In this document: in pieces, positions 6,349 to 14,084 of the stretch | How the letters are laid out: every line of letters begins with the position of its first letter | Position numbering within the stretch: position 1 is the first letter of the stretch | Assembly: GCA_964614585.1 (NCBI GenBank) | Contig: CAZTLW010000029.1 | Location: forward strand, 1 to 20,859 | Reading direction: 5' to 3' | DNA from: JAHEFX01 sp964614585 | GTDB taxonomy: Bacteria > Actinomycetota > Acidimicrobiia > Spongiisociales > JAENVV01 | DNA: 20,859 nucleotides | The notes under the pieces: model-generated | Told to the model about the DNA's origin: nothing | Seen by the model: only the letters and a program-made list of their open reading frames with translations | Databases searched by the model: none | Program-made: the position numbers and the translations under genes

Positions 6349-6939
6349 ATGACCACCGCCGTCACCACCGACCGCCGCGCCGAGATCGTCGACGCAGCCG
6401 CCCGGCTCTTCTTCGCCCGGGGGTACGGCGGCACCTCGATCCAGGACGTGGCCGATGAGGTCGGGATCCTCAAGGGCAGCCTCTACCACCACATCGACCG
6501 GAAGGACGACCTGCTCGTCGCCGTGATCGACGAGGTCCATGCCGCCGCCATGGACCGACTCGCCTCGGCCGAGGCGATGGAGGGGGGCGTGGTCGACCGT
6601 CTCGTCTGGTTCCTGCGGGACCACGCCGCCTACAACTGTCGCCATGTCGCCCGGATCGGCGTCTACTTCCGCGACTTCGAGCACCTGACCGGCGAGCGCC
6701 GCACCCGGGTCGCCGCCGATCGTCGGGCCTACGACCGCTTCGTCCGCACCACCATCGAGGCCGGCCAGGCGACCGGGGAGATCCCGTCAGGTGTCGACGC
6801 CCGCCTGACCGCCAATGCCGTCCTCGGCATGACCAATTGGGTCTACCAGTGGTTCGACCCGTCCACCCACGACGCCGACGCCGTCGCCGACGGCCTCGCC
6901 GTCCTCGCCCGCGAGATGCTCACCGGAGGCCGCCAATGA
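6349..6939 (+). CDS. TetR-family transcriptional regulator
   Basis: A 196-residue one-component repressor. The N-terminal helix-turn-helix domain covers about residues 9-55 (RRAEIVDAAARLFFARGYGGTSIQDVADEVGI split by the turn, then KGSLYHHIDRKDDLL), with the Y-H-H-I of TetR recognition helices. The C-terminal ligand domain (EHLTGERRTRVAADRRAYD and following) is reminiscent of KstR2/FadR-type acyl-CoA-responsive regulators. An acyl-CoA ligand is therefore plausible but unproven. Its stop overlaps the icmF start by 4 bp (ATGA), so regulator and enzyme are made from one transcript. A 14-bp palindrome sits on the promoter. The likely target is this operon itself. Confidence 0.9.
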   Translation: MTTAVTTDRRAEIVDAAARLFFARGYGGTSIQDVADEVGILKGSLYHHIDRKDDLLVAVIDEVHAAAMDRLASAEAMEGGVVDRLVWFLRDHAAYNCRHVARIGVYFRDFEHLTGERRTRVAADRRAYDRFVRTTIEAGQATGEIPSGVDARLTANAVLGMTNWVYQWFDPSTHDADAVADGLAVLAREMLTGGRQ

Positions 6940-9900
6940 CCGCCCGACTCGATCAGCCGACCATCCCTGACACCGACACCCGCCGGACCGCCCCCCGCTT
7001 CGTGACCGCCACGTCGCTCTTCGACGGCCACGACGCCTCCATCAACATCTTCCGTCGGATCCTCCAGGACTCCGGGGCCGAGGTCATCCACCTCGGCCAC
7101 GACCGCTCCGTGGAGGTGATCGCCCGGGCGGCGATCCAGGAGGACGCCCACGCGATTGCCGTCACCTCGTACCAGGGCGGCCACATGGAGTTCTTCGGCT
7201 ACCTCCGCCAGCGCCTCGACGAGCTCGGCGGCGACCACATCGTGGTCTTCGGCGGCGGCGGCGGCACGATCCTCCCGGCCGAGCAGGCCGAGCTCTCCGA
7301 GCGGGGCATCGCCCGCATCTTCTCGCCCGACGACGGTCGGTCGATGGGCCTCCAGGGCATGGTCGACGAGATGATCGAGGCTGCCCTCGCCATCGAGCGA
7401 CCGGCCGACCCGGCCACCCTGGATGCGATCCTCGCCGGCGACCCCGTGGCTCTCGCCCGGGCGATCACGCTCGCCGAGGAGGAGCCCGAGGCGCACCTCG
7501 ACCTGCTCGACGCCCTCGCCGAACACGCCACCGCCCCGGTGCTCGGCGTGACCGGCACCGGCGGGGCGGGCAAGTCGTCGCTCGTCGACGAGCTCGTCAT
7601 GCGGATGCTGCGAGCCGACCCCGATGTCCGCATCGGCGTCCTCTCGGTCGACCCCTCCCGCCGCCGGTCCGGTGGGGCGCTCCTGGGCGATCGCATCCGG
7701 ATGAACAGCCTCGCCTCCGACCGGGTCTTCATGCACAGCCTCGCCACCCGCCAGGCCAACCTCGCCCTCTCGCCGGCGGTCGGCGGGGCGCTCGCCGTGA
7801 TCCGGTCGGCGCCGTTCGACGTGGTCGTCCTCGAGACCTCGGGCATCGGCCAGTCCGACACCGAGATCATCGACCACAGCGATCTCTCGCTCTACGTGAT
7901 GACCCCCGACTACGGGGCCGCCACCCAGCTCGAGAAGATCGACATGCTCGACTTCGCCGACTTCGTGGCCATCAACAAGGCCGACACCCGGGGCGCCAAG
8001 GACGCAGTGCGCGACGTCCGCAAGCAGGTCCGCCGCAACCGCAAGGCCTGGGACGTCGACGACGAGGCGCTCGGGGTGTTCGACGTCGTCGCCGCTCGGT
8101 TCGCCGACCCCGGGGTCGATCGACTCCACGTTGCCATCACCCGCGGCCTCGACGATCTCGCCGGTGGTGAGATCGCCGTCCCGCCGGTGGGCGAGACCGA
8201 CCGGGACGACCGATGGATCGTCCCGCCCGACCGCACCCGGTACCTGTCGGAGATCGTCGAGGCCATTCGGGCCGACGACGAGTCGATCGCCGATCGCGCC
8301 GACGCCGCCGATCGCCTGCAGGCGCTGCGCACCACGCTGGCCGAGCTCGAGGCCGCCGGTGCCGACGGCGAGGCGGTGGCGACGCTCGCCACCGAGGTGG
8401 AGGCATTGCTGACCCGCGACGACCTCGTCGATCTCGAGGGCTGGGATGAGCTCATGGCCCGCTACCGGGACGAAGCGTTTCGCTACGACGTCCGGGGCCG
8501 CACCGTCGAGGTGCCGACCCATCGCACGACGCTGGCCGGCACCGGGGTGCCACGGGTAGCCACGCCGAAGCACCGCGCGTGGGGCGACCGGCTCCGGTGG
8601 CTCAACCGGGAGAACCTCCCCGGTGCGTACCCATTCACCGCCGGGGTGTTCCCGTTCAAGCGGGAGGGCGAGGACCCCACCCGCATGTTCGCCGGGGAGG
8701 GCGGTCCCGAACAGACCAACCGGCGGTTCCACTACCTGGCCCAGGGGTTGCCGGCCGCCCGCCTGTCGACCGCCTTCGACTCGGTCACCCTCTACGGCCA
8801 CGACCCGGCCACCCGGCCGGACGTGTGGGGGAAGGTCGGCAACAGCGGCGTCTCCATCGCCACGCTCGACGACGCCAAGAAGCTGTACTCGGGTTTCGAC
8901 CTGTGCGACCCGAAGACCTCGGTGTCGATGACGATCAACGGGCCGGCCCCGACGATCCTCGCCTTCTTCCTCAACGCAGCCATCGACCAGCAGTGCGAGC
9001 GGTGGATCGTCGACCAGGGCCGCGAGGACGAGGTCGAGGCGGCGATCGCCGAGCGCTACCAGGGCCGGCCCCGCCCGACCTACCAGGGCGACCTGCCGCC
9101 CGGCCACGACGGGTTGGGGCTGCGGCTCCTCGGCGTCCGGGGCCGCGATTTCCTGCCCGTCGACGTCTACGACGAGATCCGGGCCAGGACGCTGTCGACG
9201 GTGCGGGGCACGGTGCAGGCCGACATCCTGAAGGAGGACCAGGCCCAGAACACGTGCATCTTCTCGACCGAGTTCGCGCTCCGATGCATGGGCGACGTGC
9301 AGCAGTGGTTCGTCGACCACGACGTGCAGAACTTCTACAGCGTCTCGGTGAGCGGCTACCACATGGCCGAGGCCGGGGCCAACGCCATCACCCACCTGGC
9401 GTTCACGCTGGCCAACGGCTTCACCTACGTCGAGTACTACCGGTCCCGGGGGATGGACATCGACGACTTCGCCCCCAACCTGTCGTTCTTCTTCTCGAAC
9501 GGCATCGACCCGGAGTTCGCCGTGGTCGGGCGGGTGGCGCGCCGCATCTGGGCGCGGGCCATGAAGCTGCGGTATGGGGCGGGGGAGCGGTCCCAGAAGC
9601 TGAAGTACCACATCCAGACGTCGGGCCGCAGCCTGCACGCCCAGGAGATCGCCTTCAACGACATCCGCACGACGCTGCAGGCGCTCTACGCGGTCTACGA
9701 CAACGCCAACAGCCTCCACACGAACGCCTACGACGAGGCGATCACCACGCCGACCGAGGAGTCGGTGCGCCGGGCACTGGCCATCCAGTTGATCATCAAC
9801 CGGGAGCTGGGCCTGGCCAAGAACGAGAACCCGCTGCAGGGGTCGTTCGTGATCGAGGAGCTGACCGACCTCGTGGAGGAGGCGGTGCTGGCCGAGTTCG

Positions 9901-10304
9901 ACCGGCTCACCGAGCGCGGCGGCGTGCTGGGCGCCATGGAGCGCCAGTACCAGCGCACGAAGATCCAGGAGGAATCGATGCGCTACGAGCACGCCAAGGA
10001 GACGGGGGAGTACCCGATCGTCGGCGTGAACACGTTCCTCGGCCCGGACGGCTCACCGTTCGTGGTGCCCGACCAGGTGGTGCGCTCCGACGAGGCCGCC
10101 AAACGGCGGCAGGTCGACCAGGTCGAGGCGCTCTGGGAGCGGCATGCCGGGGAGGCGCCAGAGGCGCTGGCCCGGTTGCAGGAGGTGGCGCTGGCCGGCG
10201 GCAACGTCTTCGACGAGCTGATGGAGGTCGTGTCGGTGGCGTCGCTCGGGCAGATCTCCGACGCGCTGTTCGAGGCCGGTGGCCGCTACCGGCGAAACAT
10301 GTAG
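6936..10304 (+). CDS. icmF: Fused isobutyryl-CoA mutase IcmF
   Basis: A 1122-residue adenosylcobalamin-dependent mutase with its G-protein chaperone built in; it would interconvert isobutyryl-CoA and n-butyryl-CoA. The B12-binding domain is N-terminal, with Asp30-Gly-His32 as the DxH cobalt-ligand motif and a GGGG loop near residue 105. The MeaB-like GTPase follows: P-loop GTGGAGKSS (207-215), ETSGIGQ, and NKAD at 347-350. The TIM-barrel mutase half starts after about residue 560. Phe585 (RMFAGEG) and Gln771 (AQNTC) stand where methylmalonyl-CoA mutase has Tyr89 and Arg207, the known ICM-type signature for a non-carboxylated substrate. Related IcmF enzymes also act on isovaleryl/pivalyl-CoA, so substrate range is open. 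ATG 6936 is chosen for its coupling to tetR. Confidence 0.95.
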   Translation: MTARLDQPTIPDTDTRRTAPRFVTATSLFDGHDASINIFRRILQDSGAEVIHLGHDRSVEVIARAAIQEDAHAIAVTSYQGGHMEFFGYLRQRLDELGGDHIVVFGGGGGTILPAEQAELSERGIARIFSPDDGRSMGLQGMVDEMIEAALAIERPADPATLDAILAGDPVALARAITLAEEEPEAHLDLLDALAEHATAPVLGVTGTGGAGKSSLVDELVMRMLRADPDVRIGVLSVDPSRRRSGGALLGDRIRMNSLASDRVFMHSLATRQANLALSPAVGGALAVIRSAPFDVVVLETSGIGQSDTEIIDHSDLSLYVMTPDYGAATQLEKIDMLDFADFVAINKADTRGAKDAVRDVRKQVRRNRKAWDVDDEALGVFDVVAARFADPGVDRLHVAITRGLDDLAGGEIAVPPVGETDRDDRWIVPPDRTRYLSEIVEAIRADDESIADRADAADRLQALRTTLAELEAAGADGEAVATLATEVEALLTRDDLVDLEGWDELMARYRDEAFRYDVRGRTVEVPTHRTTLAGTGVPRVATPKHRAWGDRLRWLNRENLPGAYPFTAGVFPFKREGEDPTRMFAGEGGPEQTNRRFHYLAQGLPAARLSTAFDSVTLYGHDPATRPDVWGKVGNSGVSIATLDDAKKLYSGFDLCDPKTSVSMTINGPAPTILAFFLNAAIDQQCERWIVDQGREDEVEAAIAERYQGRPRPTYQGDLPPGHDGLGLRLLGVRGRDFLPVDVYDEIRARTLSTVRGTVQADILKEDQAQNTCIFSTEFALRCMGDVQQWFVDHDVQNFYSVSVSGYHMAEAGANAITHLAFTLANGFTYVEYYRSRGMDIDDFAPNLSFFFSNGIDPEFAVVGRVARRIWARAMKLRYGAGERSQKLKYHIQTSGRSLHAQEIAFNDIRTTLQALYAVYDNANSLHTNAYDEAITTPTEESVRRALAIQLIINRELGLAKNENPLQGSFVIEELTDLVEEAVLAEFDRLTERGGVLGAMERQYQRTKIQEESMRYEHAKETGEYPIVGVNTFLGPDGSPFVVPDQVVRSDEAAKRRQVDQVEALWERHAGEAPEALARLQEVALAGGNVFDELMEVVSVASLGQISDALFEAGGRYRRNM

Positions 10305-10326
10305 GCGTCCCATCGCCCCACCGGCG

Positions 10327-10405
10327 AACCCTGGGCCGGAGACCGTCGAATCGACGCGCGCCAGCCCAGGGAACCGCCCGCCGACGCGGTCACGAACCCT
10401 GGGTT
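10327..10405. repeat. AACCCTGGG repeat cluster and possible bidirectional terminator
   Basis: The 112-bp gap between convergent genes holds AACCCTGGG (10327-10335), CCCAGGG (10365-10371) and a full AACCCTGGGTT (10395-10405). CCCTGGGC (10329-10336) pairs with GCCCAGGG (10364-10371). Inside that loop CGTCGA/TCGACG (10344-10356) forms a second stem. The position between converging genes would suit a bidirectional terminator. First and last copies are 68 bp apart, close to the 67 bp of the pair at 71-148. Confidence 0.5.
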
Positions 10406-10416
10406 CGGGGCCGCCG

Positions 10417-10605
10417 TCAGGGGCGGTCGTTGAGCATCATCCCCGCCCCGATGCTGGTGAACGTGGCGGCGATCGCCACGAGGATCAACCACATCGGGAA
10501 GGCGTTCTCCATCGTGAAGAACACCACGGCGGCACCCACGAGGATGAGCAGGCCCGTGATGAGCATGCCCAACCCGGATCGGCGCTGGTCCGTCCTGGTC
10601 GTCAT
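10417..10605 (-). CDS. Small two-TM membrane protein, unknown function
   Basis: A 62-residue protein: a short charged N-terminus (TTRTDQRRSG), a first TM helix at about residues 12-30, a brief turn, a second TM helix at about 38-56, and an MLNDRP tail. I do not recognise the family. The ATG at 10605 is preferred over an in-frame GTG-type start 11 codons upstream. It is preceded by GGGGAGG at a good Shine-Dalgarno distance, so unlike many neighbours this gene has a leader. It follows the SnoaL-like gene by 57 bp on the same strand and converges on icmF across the repeat-rich gap. Confidence 0.7.
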   Translation of the reverse strand: MTTRTDQRRSGLGMLITGLLILVGAAVVFFTMENAFPMWLILVAIAATFTSIGAGMMLNDRP

Positions 10606-10662
10606 GTCCAACCTCCCCTGGTCGCGACCAACTCCCATTGTCCTCCCGCCGAGCTGGCGGGG

Positions 10663-11004
10663 TCAATGGGGGAACGGGTCGAGGTAGGCGCGGTACTCGG
10701 ACAGCAAACCGTCGTCCCAGCGGTGCACGGCGCAACCCTCCATCGGGCGGTCGGCTCCGGGGACCGTGATGGTCAACTCAACCAGCACCCGGTCGCCGTC
10801 CTCCATCGTGGACCGGATCTCGAGGCGGGCGCCGTTGCGGGCCCAGTCGGCTTGGTAGAGCCGCACGATGGCGTCGTGGTCGGGCACCGGCCAGGGCCCC
10901 GGGCGGACATAGGTGATGTCGGGGTGCAGCATCGCCCGGATGGCCTCGGCATCCCGCCGGTTGTAGGCGTCGACGAGGGCCCGGGAGTGGTCGATGGGCC
11001 GCAT
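10663..11004 (-). CDS. SnoaL/NTF2-like protein
   Basis: A 113-residue protein with the single-domain alpha+beta cone fold of the SnoaL/NTF2 family. It opens with helix ALVDAYNRRDAEAIRAML, then HPDITYVRPGP, a VRLYQADW helix, and alternating strands ending in the WDDGLLSEYRAYLDP strand pair typical of the family. Members are binding proteins, isomerases or small hydrolases; nothing here fixes the reaction. Its ATG shares one base with the VapC stop (TGATG), so it is translated as the third gene of the vapBC unit, an unusual place for this family. It is probably a passenger rather than part of the toxin system. Confidence 0.75.
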   Translation of the reverse strand: MRPIDHSRALVDAYNRRDAEAIRAMLHPDITYVRPGPWPVPDHDAIVRLYQADWARNGARLEIRSTMEDGDRVLVELTITVPGADRPMEGCAVHRWDDGLLSEYRAYLDPFPH

Positions 11005-11390
11005 CACACCACCCGGAACTCGCAGCGGACGCCGGTCGACCGGGCCAGTCGGCCGTCGGTGGTGAGCAGGGGGGCGTGGAGGGCCTCGGCGAGGGCGACG
11101 TACCAGGCGTCGTAGGGCGTCACGTTGTGGCGCAGCTCCCACATGCGGGGGAGGAAAGGCTCTGCGGGGTGGAGGGTGATCGGAAGGGCGAGGCATCGCC
11201 GCAGTGCCCGACGGGCCGCCTCCTCCTCGAGCCGTCCGGACCAGGTCTCACCTCGGAGGGCCGAGGTGACCTCCGCCCGGAGCATGGCGGGCGCGGCGAG
11301 ATCGTCCTCGAGCGCTGCCCGGGCTCGACGCCCCCGATCGTCGGGAGCGACCAGGGCCGTGAACACTGCGGACGCGTCGATGACGGTCAA
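11004..11390 (-). CDS. vapC: VapC-family PIN-domain toxin ribonuclease
   Basis: A 128-residue PIN-domain protein, predicted to be an Mg-dependent endoribonuclease toxin held inactive by the upstream antitoxin. The four acidic residues expected in the active site are visible: Asp5 (VIDASAV), Glu40 (LRAEVTSAL), Asp94 (TPYDAWYVALAE) and Asp112 (LLTTDGRL). No ATG or GTG fits the frame near the N-terminus. The start is read as TTG at 11390-11388, overlapping the antitoxin stop as TTGA. That gives the usual short PIN N-terminus two residues before the first strand and implies translational coupling at lower efficiency than the antitoxin. The downstream SnoaL-like gene is coupled as TGATG. Confidence 0.85.
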   Translation of the reverse strand: MTVIDASAVFTALVAPDDRGRRARAALEDDLAAPAMLRAEVTSALRGETWSGRLEEEAARRALRRCLALPITLHPAEPFLPRMWELRHNVTPYDAWYVALAEALHAPLLTTDGRLARSTGVRCEFRVV

Positions 11391-11632
11391 TGCGACCTCC
11401 GGTCCCGGCGGATGGTCTCGGTGATGTCCTCGGTCGTGGAGCGGAACCACTCCGGGTGAGCGGCCATCTCCGCCTCGATTTCGGACACCACCTCGGCCAC
11501 GGTCTTGTGCGAGGCGTGCTCGGTGAGCAGGCCCAGCACGTACTCCTGCAGGCTCTGGCCGGCGGCGGCGGCGCGGCGCTTCAGCACGGCGTGCACCTCG
11601 GGTGGGAGGTTGCGGACCTGGAGGTGGACCAT
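11387..11632 (-). CDS. vapB: VapB/FitA-like ribbon-helix-helix antitoxin
   Basis: An 81-residue antitoxin. Residues 1-41 form the ribbon-helix-helix DNA-binding unit: strand VHLQVRNL, helix PEVHAVLKRRAAAA, then SLQEYVLGLLTEHA. The tail (KTVAEVVSEIEAEM and onward) would wrap around the VapC active site. ATG 11632 is preferred over in-frame ATGs at 11650 and 11668. The N-terminus then matches the family, and the direct repeats at 11645-11665 fall just upstream, where an operator belongs. The gene probably represses its own promoter with VapC as corepressor, as in characterised vapBC systems. Confidence 0.85.
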   Translation of the reverse strand: MVHLQVRNLPPEVHAVLKRRAAAAGQSLQEYVLGLLTEHASHKTVAEVVSEIEAEMAAHPEWFRSTTEDITETIRRDRRSH

Positions 11633-11644
11633 GCCCGCAGGGTA

Positions 11645-11665
11645 CTGCATGCGTTCTGCATGCGT
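11645..11665. promoter_or_regulatory. Tandem 10-bp repeats, probable vapBC operator
   Basis: CTGCATGCGT occurs perfectly at 11645-11654 and 11656-11665, an 11-bp period of about one helical turn. Each contains the palindrome GCATGC. They lie 13-33 bp before the VapB ATG and touch the stop codon of the upstream Cys-rich gene. Ribbon-helix-helix antitoxins typically bind such short tandem half-sites. Confidence 0.6.
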
Positions 11666-12021
11666 CATGGTGCCGAGTGCTCGGCCCGGTAGATGCCGCC
11701 CACCGGCAGGTCCTTCGCCATGGCGAGGTGCTCGTCGACAATGTCGGCGACGACGTCGAGGTCGTGCTCGCACGCCAGGCCCATCCGGAGGAAGCCCTCG
11801 GTGAACGCCTCGACCAGAGCCGGGCGGTCGAGGTGGGGGAGGTCGGCCACCGTGAAGGTGGTGGTGGCCTTGCCGGAGCCGAGGCCCACCACGGACCGGC
11901 GGCAGCCGCAGTCGGGGCAGTCGCAGAAGTCTGTGGGCAGGAAGACGAGCTCCCCGTCGACCGTGTGGCAGAAGTCGTCGGGCTCGGGCTCGGTCGGTCG
12001 GATGGCGACGAACACGTGCAT
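11665..12021 (-). CDS. Cys-rich small protein, possible zinc binder
   Basis: A 118-residue protein I cannot assign to a family with confidence. It starts MHVFVAIRPTEPEPDDFC and has a cluster of cysteines, FCDCPDCGCRRSVVGL (about residues 32-47), spaced like a zinc knuckle. A helical region (RPALVEAFTEGFLRMGLACEHDLDVVADIVDEHL) follows, and the protein ends VGGIYRAEHSAP. GATTTFTVADLP after the cysteines gives a beta-strand context. ATG 12021 has a strong Shine-Dalgarno sequence (GAGGAGGGG, 4 nt spacing). The gene precedes vapB by 32 bp but the vapB operator lies between them, so it may be transcribed separately. Confidence 0.65.
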   Translation of the reverse strand: MHVFVAIRPTEPEPDDFCHTVDGELVFLPTDFCDCPDCGCRRSVVGLGSGKATTTFTVADLPHLDRPALVEAFTEGFLRMGLACEHDLDVVADIVDEHLAMAKDLPVGGIYRAEHSAP

Positions 12022-12079
12022 GGGGTCCCCTCCTCGATGGACGTGGGGCCACCGTATGGGGAGGGTGTGACGTGAACCC

Positions 12080-12859
12080 CTACCCCGCCAGCTCGACCAC
12101 CCACAGGTGCTCGGAGGGGTAGTCGCGTGCCCAGCCCCGGGCGACGGCGAACCGCAGTTCGTCGCGGTCGCCCTCGGGGGCCCGGAGCTCGTGGTACTCC
12201 TCGATCGAGAACCCAAGGGCTCGAAAGCGCCGCACCCAGTCGGCGATGGTCGGCGCGAACTCGACCCCGCCCGGGTCGACCTCGACGTCTCGCCAGTCGT
12301 ATCGCCCCGAGCCGAACCACGGTCGCACGAGCTCCCGACCCACCGCGCTGCCATCCGGCGGCGTGGCCGCCATCGTCAGTGGATGATTGCCGAGGAACAC
12401 GAGCCGCCCGCCGGGCCGCAGCAGTCGGGCCGCCTCGGGGAGCCAGGCATCGGGGTCGCACCAGATGGCGGCCCCGTACTCGCTGATCGCCAGGTCGAAC
12501 GAGTCGTCGGCGAGGGGCACCGATTCGGCCGACGCGTGGATGAGCGACAGCGCGACGCCGTGCTCGCCCGCCAGCCGTCGGGCGGTGGCGAGTTGTCGCT
12601 CGGAGATGTCGACCCCGGTCACCCGGGCGCCACGCATCGCCAGCCAGCCGCCGAGATAGCCGGTCCCGCAGCCGAGTTCGATGACGTCGAGTCCGTCGAG
12701 GTCGTCGGGCAGCGCCCGCAGCTCCGCCTCCGGCACGCCCCACTCGCCCCAGGTGATCTCGTCGGCAGCCCAGGCTCGCTCGCCCATGCCCACCCAGTCG
12801 TCGGCCATGCCGTCCCAGTAGCGGCGGTTCTCCGCGGCGTGCTCTGGCAGCTGGTCCAT
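12080..12859 (-). CDS. Class I SAM-dependent methyltransferase
   Basis: A 259-residue cytoplasmic methyltransferase. Motif I, VIELGCGTGYLGG (59-71), binds S-adenosylmethionine. VTGVDISERQLATAR supplies the acidic residue at the end of strand 2, and FDLAISEYGAAIWCDPDAW followed by LLRPGGRLVFLGNHPL are the post-I and motif III regions. The substrate cannot be read; the overall style resembles small-molecule methyltransferases. Its ATG shares one base with the stop of the MBL hydrolase gene upstream (TGATG), making it the last gene of the mscL unit. There is a 58-bp gap to the Cys-rich gene downstream. Confidence 0.88.
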   Translation of the reverse strand: MDQLPEHAAENRRYWDGMADDWVGMGERAWAADEITWGEWGVPEAELRALPDDLDGLDVIELGCGTGYLGGWLAMRGARVTGVDISERQLATARRLAGEHGVALSLIHASAESVPLADDSFDLAISEYGAAIWCDPDAWLPEAARLLRPGGRLVFLGNHPLTMAATPPDGSAVGRELVRPWFGSGRYDWRDVEVDPGGVEFAPTIADWVRRFRALGFSIEEYHELRAPEGDRDELRFAVARGWARDYPSEHLWVVELAG

Positions 12860-13869
12860 CAGCCGATGCGGATGGCGAGGTCGCGGACGGCGGCCCGGTA
12901 GAAGAGGATCTCGGCCCGGGTGTCCCGGGTGGCCTTGCCGTCGAGGCGCAGGTACTCGAGGTGGGCGAGCGTCTCGCGCATGGCCAGTCGTTTGTGGAAC
13001 ACGTCGAGATTGGGGCGGAAGAGCTCCCCGGCCACGGTCCAGGCGGTCGCCGGTTCGACGATCTCGTGCATCGTGTCCCCGAGACGTCGCTCGTGGTGGA
13101 GGAGAATCTGGTCGGCCCGCGCAGAGCCCCGCTCGATGATCCCCCCGTGGGCGGGGAAGGTGGTGCCGAAGCCGCCGTCGCGGATGCGGGCCAGCGAGTC
13201 GATGAAGTTCCCGAGCGGGTCGGGATCCCGGTCGGGGTCCTCCCAGCCGATGTAGGGCGTGATGCGGGGGAGGACGTGGTCGCCCGAGAACAGCACGCCA
13301 GTGGCCGAGTCCCGCAGGCAGATGTGGGCGATCTCGTGGCCGGGCGTGTAGAGCACCTCGAGGTGGCGGCCGTCGTCGACCCGGATGTGCTCCCCATCGG
13401 TCACGGTCGTGCTCGGCGGCTCCACGAGCCGCCACCAGTCGGGGGCGGGGAGCTCGGTGTCGAAGAACTCCCAGAAGTCGCGAGGGGCGCCGTGGGCGCG
13501 TGCCGTCGCCGCGAACTCCGGCCCCCACTCCTCGGGCCGGTTGTAGATCGGGAGGGCGTGGTCGACCCGTTCGTGCATGACGAACGCCATGTCCGGGTAC
13601 TGCTCGAGCAGGCGGGGGGCGAGGCCGACGTGGTCGGGGTGCATGTGGCTGACGACGAGCGTGTGGACGTCACCGAGGTCGTGGCCGAGCGACTTCAGGC
13701 CCAGCCGGAGCGCCTCCTCGCCGTCGGGGTCGTCGACGCCGCAGTCGATGAGGACCAGGCCGTCGGCACCGGCGACGACGTAGGCGTTCACCCAGTCGAG
13801 GCCCTTGAACGGGATCGGGATCGGGATCCGCCCGATCCCGTCACCGAGGTCGGTGGGGGAGTTGCTCAA
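12859..13869 (-). CDS. MBL-fold metallo-hydrolase with C-terminal helical domain
   Basis: A 336-residue hydrolase. The dinuclear metal motif HMHPDH is at 75-80, with later ligands in YTPGHEIAHICL and FSGDHVLP, plus FPAHGG. The roughly 80-residue C-terminal extension (MHEIVEPATAWTVAGELF and following, ending ILFYRAAVRDLAIRIG) looks like the winged-helix-type domain found after the hydrolase fold in LACTB2/glyoxalase-II-like proteins. The substrate is unknown. The start is read as TTG 13869-13867, overlapping the dodecin-like stop as TTGA, because no ATG or GTG lies before the conserved IGRIPIPIP strand. It is coupled to the methyltransferase downstream by a one-base overlap. Confidence 0.85.
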   Translation of the reverse strand: MSNSPTDLGDGIGRIPIPIPFKGLDWVNAYVVAGADGLVLIDCGVDDPDGEEALRLGLKSLGHDLGDVHTLVVSHMHPDHVGLAPRLLEQYPDMAFVMHERVDHALPIYNRPEEWGPEFAATARAHGAPRDFWEFFDTELPAPDWWRLVEPPSTTVTDGEHIRVDDGRHLEVLYTPGHEIAHICLRDSATGVLFSGDHVLPRITPYIGWEDPDRDPDPLGNFIDSLARIRDGGFGTTFPAHGGIIERGSARADQILLHHERRLGDTMHEIVEPATAWTVAGELFRPNLDVFHKRLAMRETLAHLEYLRLDGKATRDTRAEILFYRAAVRDLAIRIG

Positions 13870-14084
13870 TTGTGGGTCGGCTCCCGGACCTCGAACGTGA
13901 TGTCGAGCGTGACGTCGAACGATGACGGGACGCCCGACTCGTCGACGGTGCCGCCCACCCGCACGACCTCGAACTTCGTGATGTCCGACGTGGTGACGGC
14001 GGCCCGACCGAGCACCGTCGAGATCGCGTCCTCGATCGAGCGGTCGGAACTGCCCGACAGGCGGACGGTCTTGGTGATGGTCAT
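13866..14084 (-). CDS. Dodecin-like small protein lacking the flavin-stacking Trp
   Basis: A 72-residue protein with the dodecin layout: strand TITKTVRLSGSS, one helix SIEDAISTVLGRAA, then KFEVVRVGGTV and a final strand FDVTLDITFEV. True dodecins assemble as dodecamers that store flavin or CoA and have Trp before Phe-Glu-Val; here that place is Lys37. Flavin stacking is therefore unlikely, and this may be a flavin-independent dodecin-like protein. Its ATG overlaps the MscL stop by 4 bp (ATGA), and its own stop overlaps the next start as TTGA, so the whole unit is coupled. Confidence 0.78.
   Translation of the reverse strand: MTITKTVRLSGSSDRSIEDAISTVLGRAAVTTSDITKFEVVRVGGTVDESGVPSSFDVTLDITFEVREPTHN

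Noticed and set aside
6843..9992. Long open minus-strand frame (about 1049 codons) opposite icmF
   Set aside because: It is antisense to a well-conserved mutase gene; open only because of high GC and codon bias.
10606..10638. Upstream start for the small two-TM protein
   Set aside because: The upstream start would place the strong Shine-Dalgarno sequence inside the coding region; the ATG at 10605 has ideal spacing to it.
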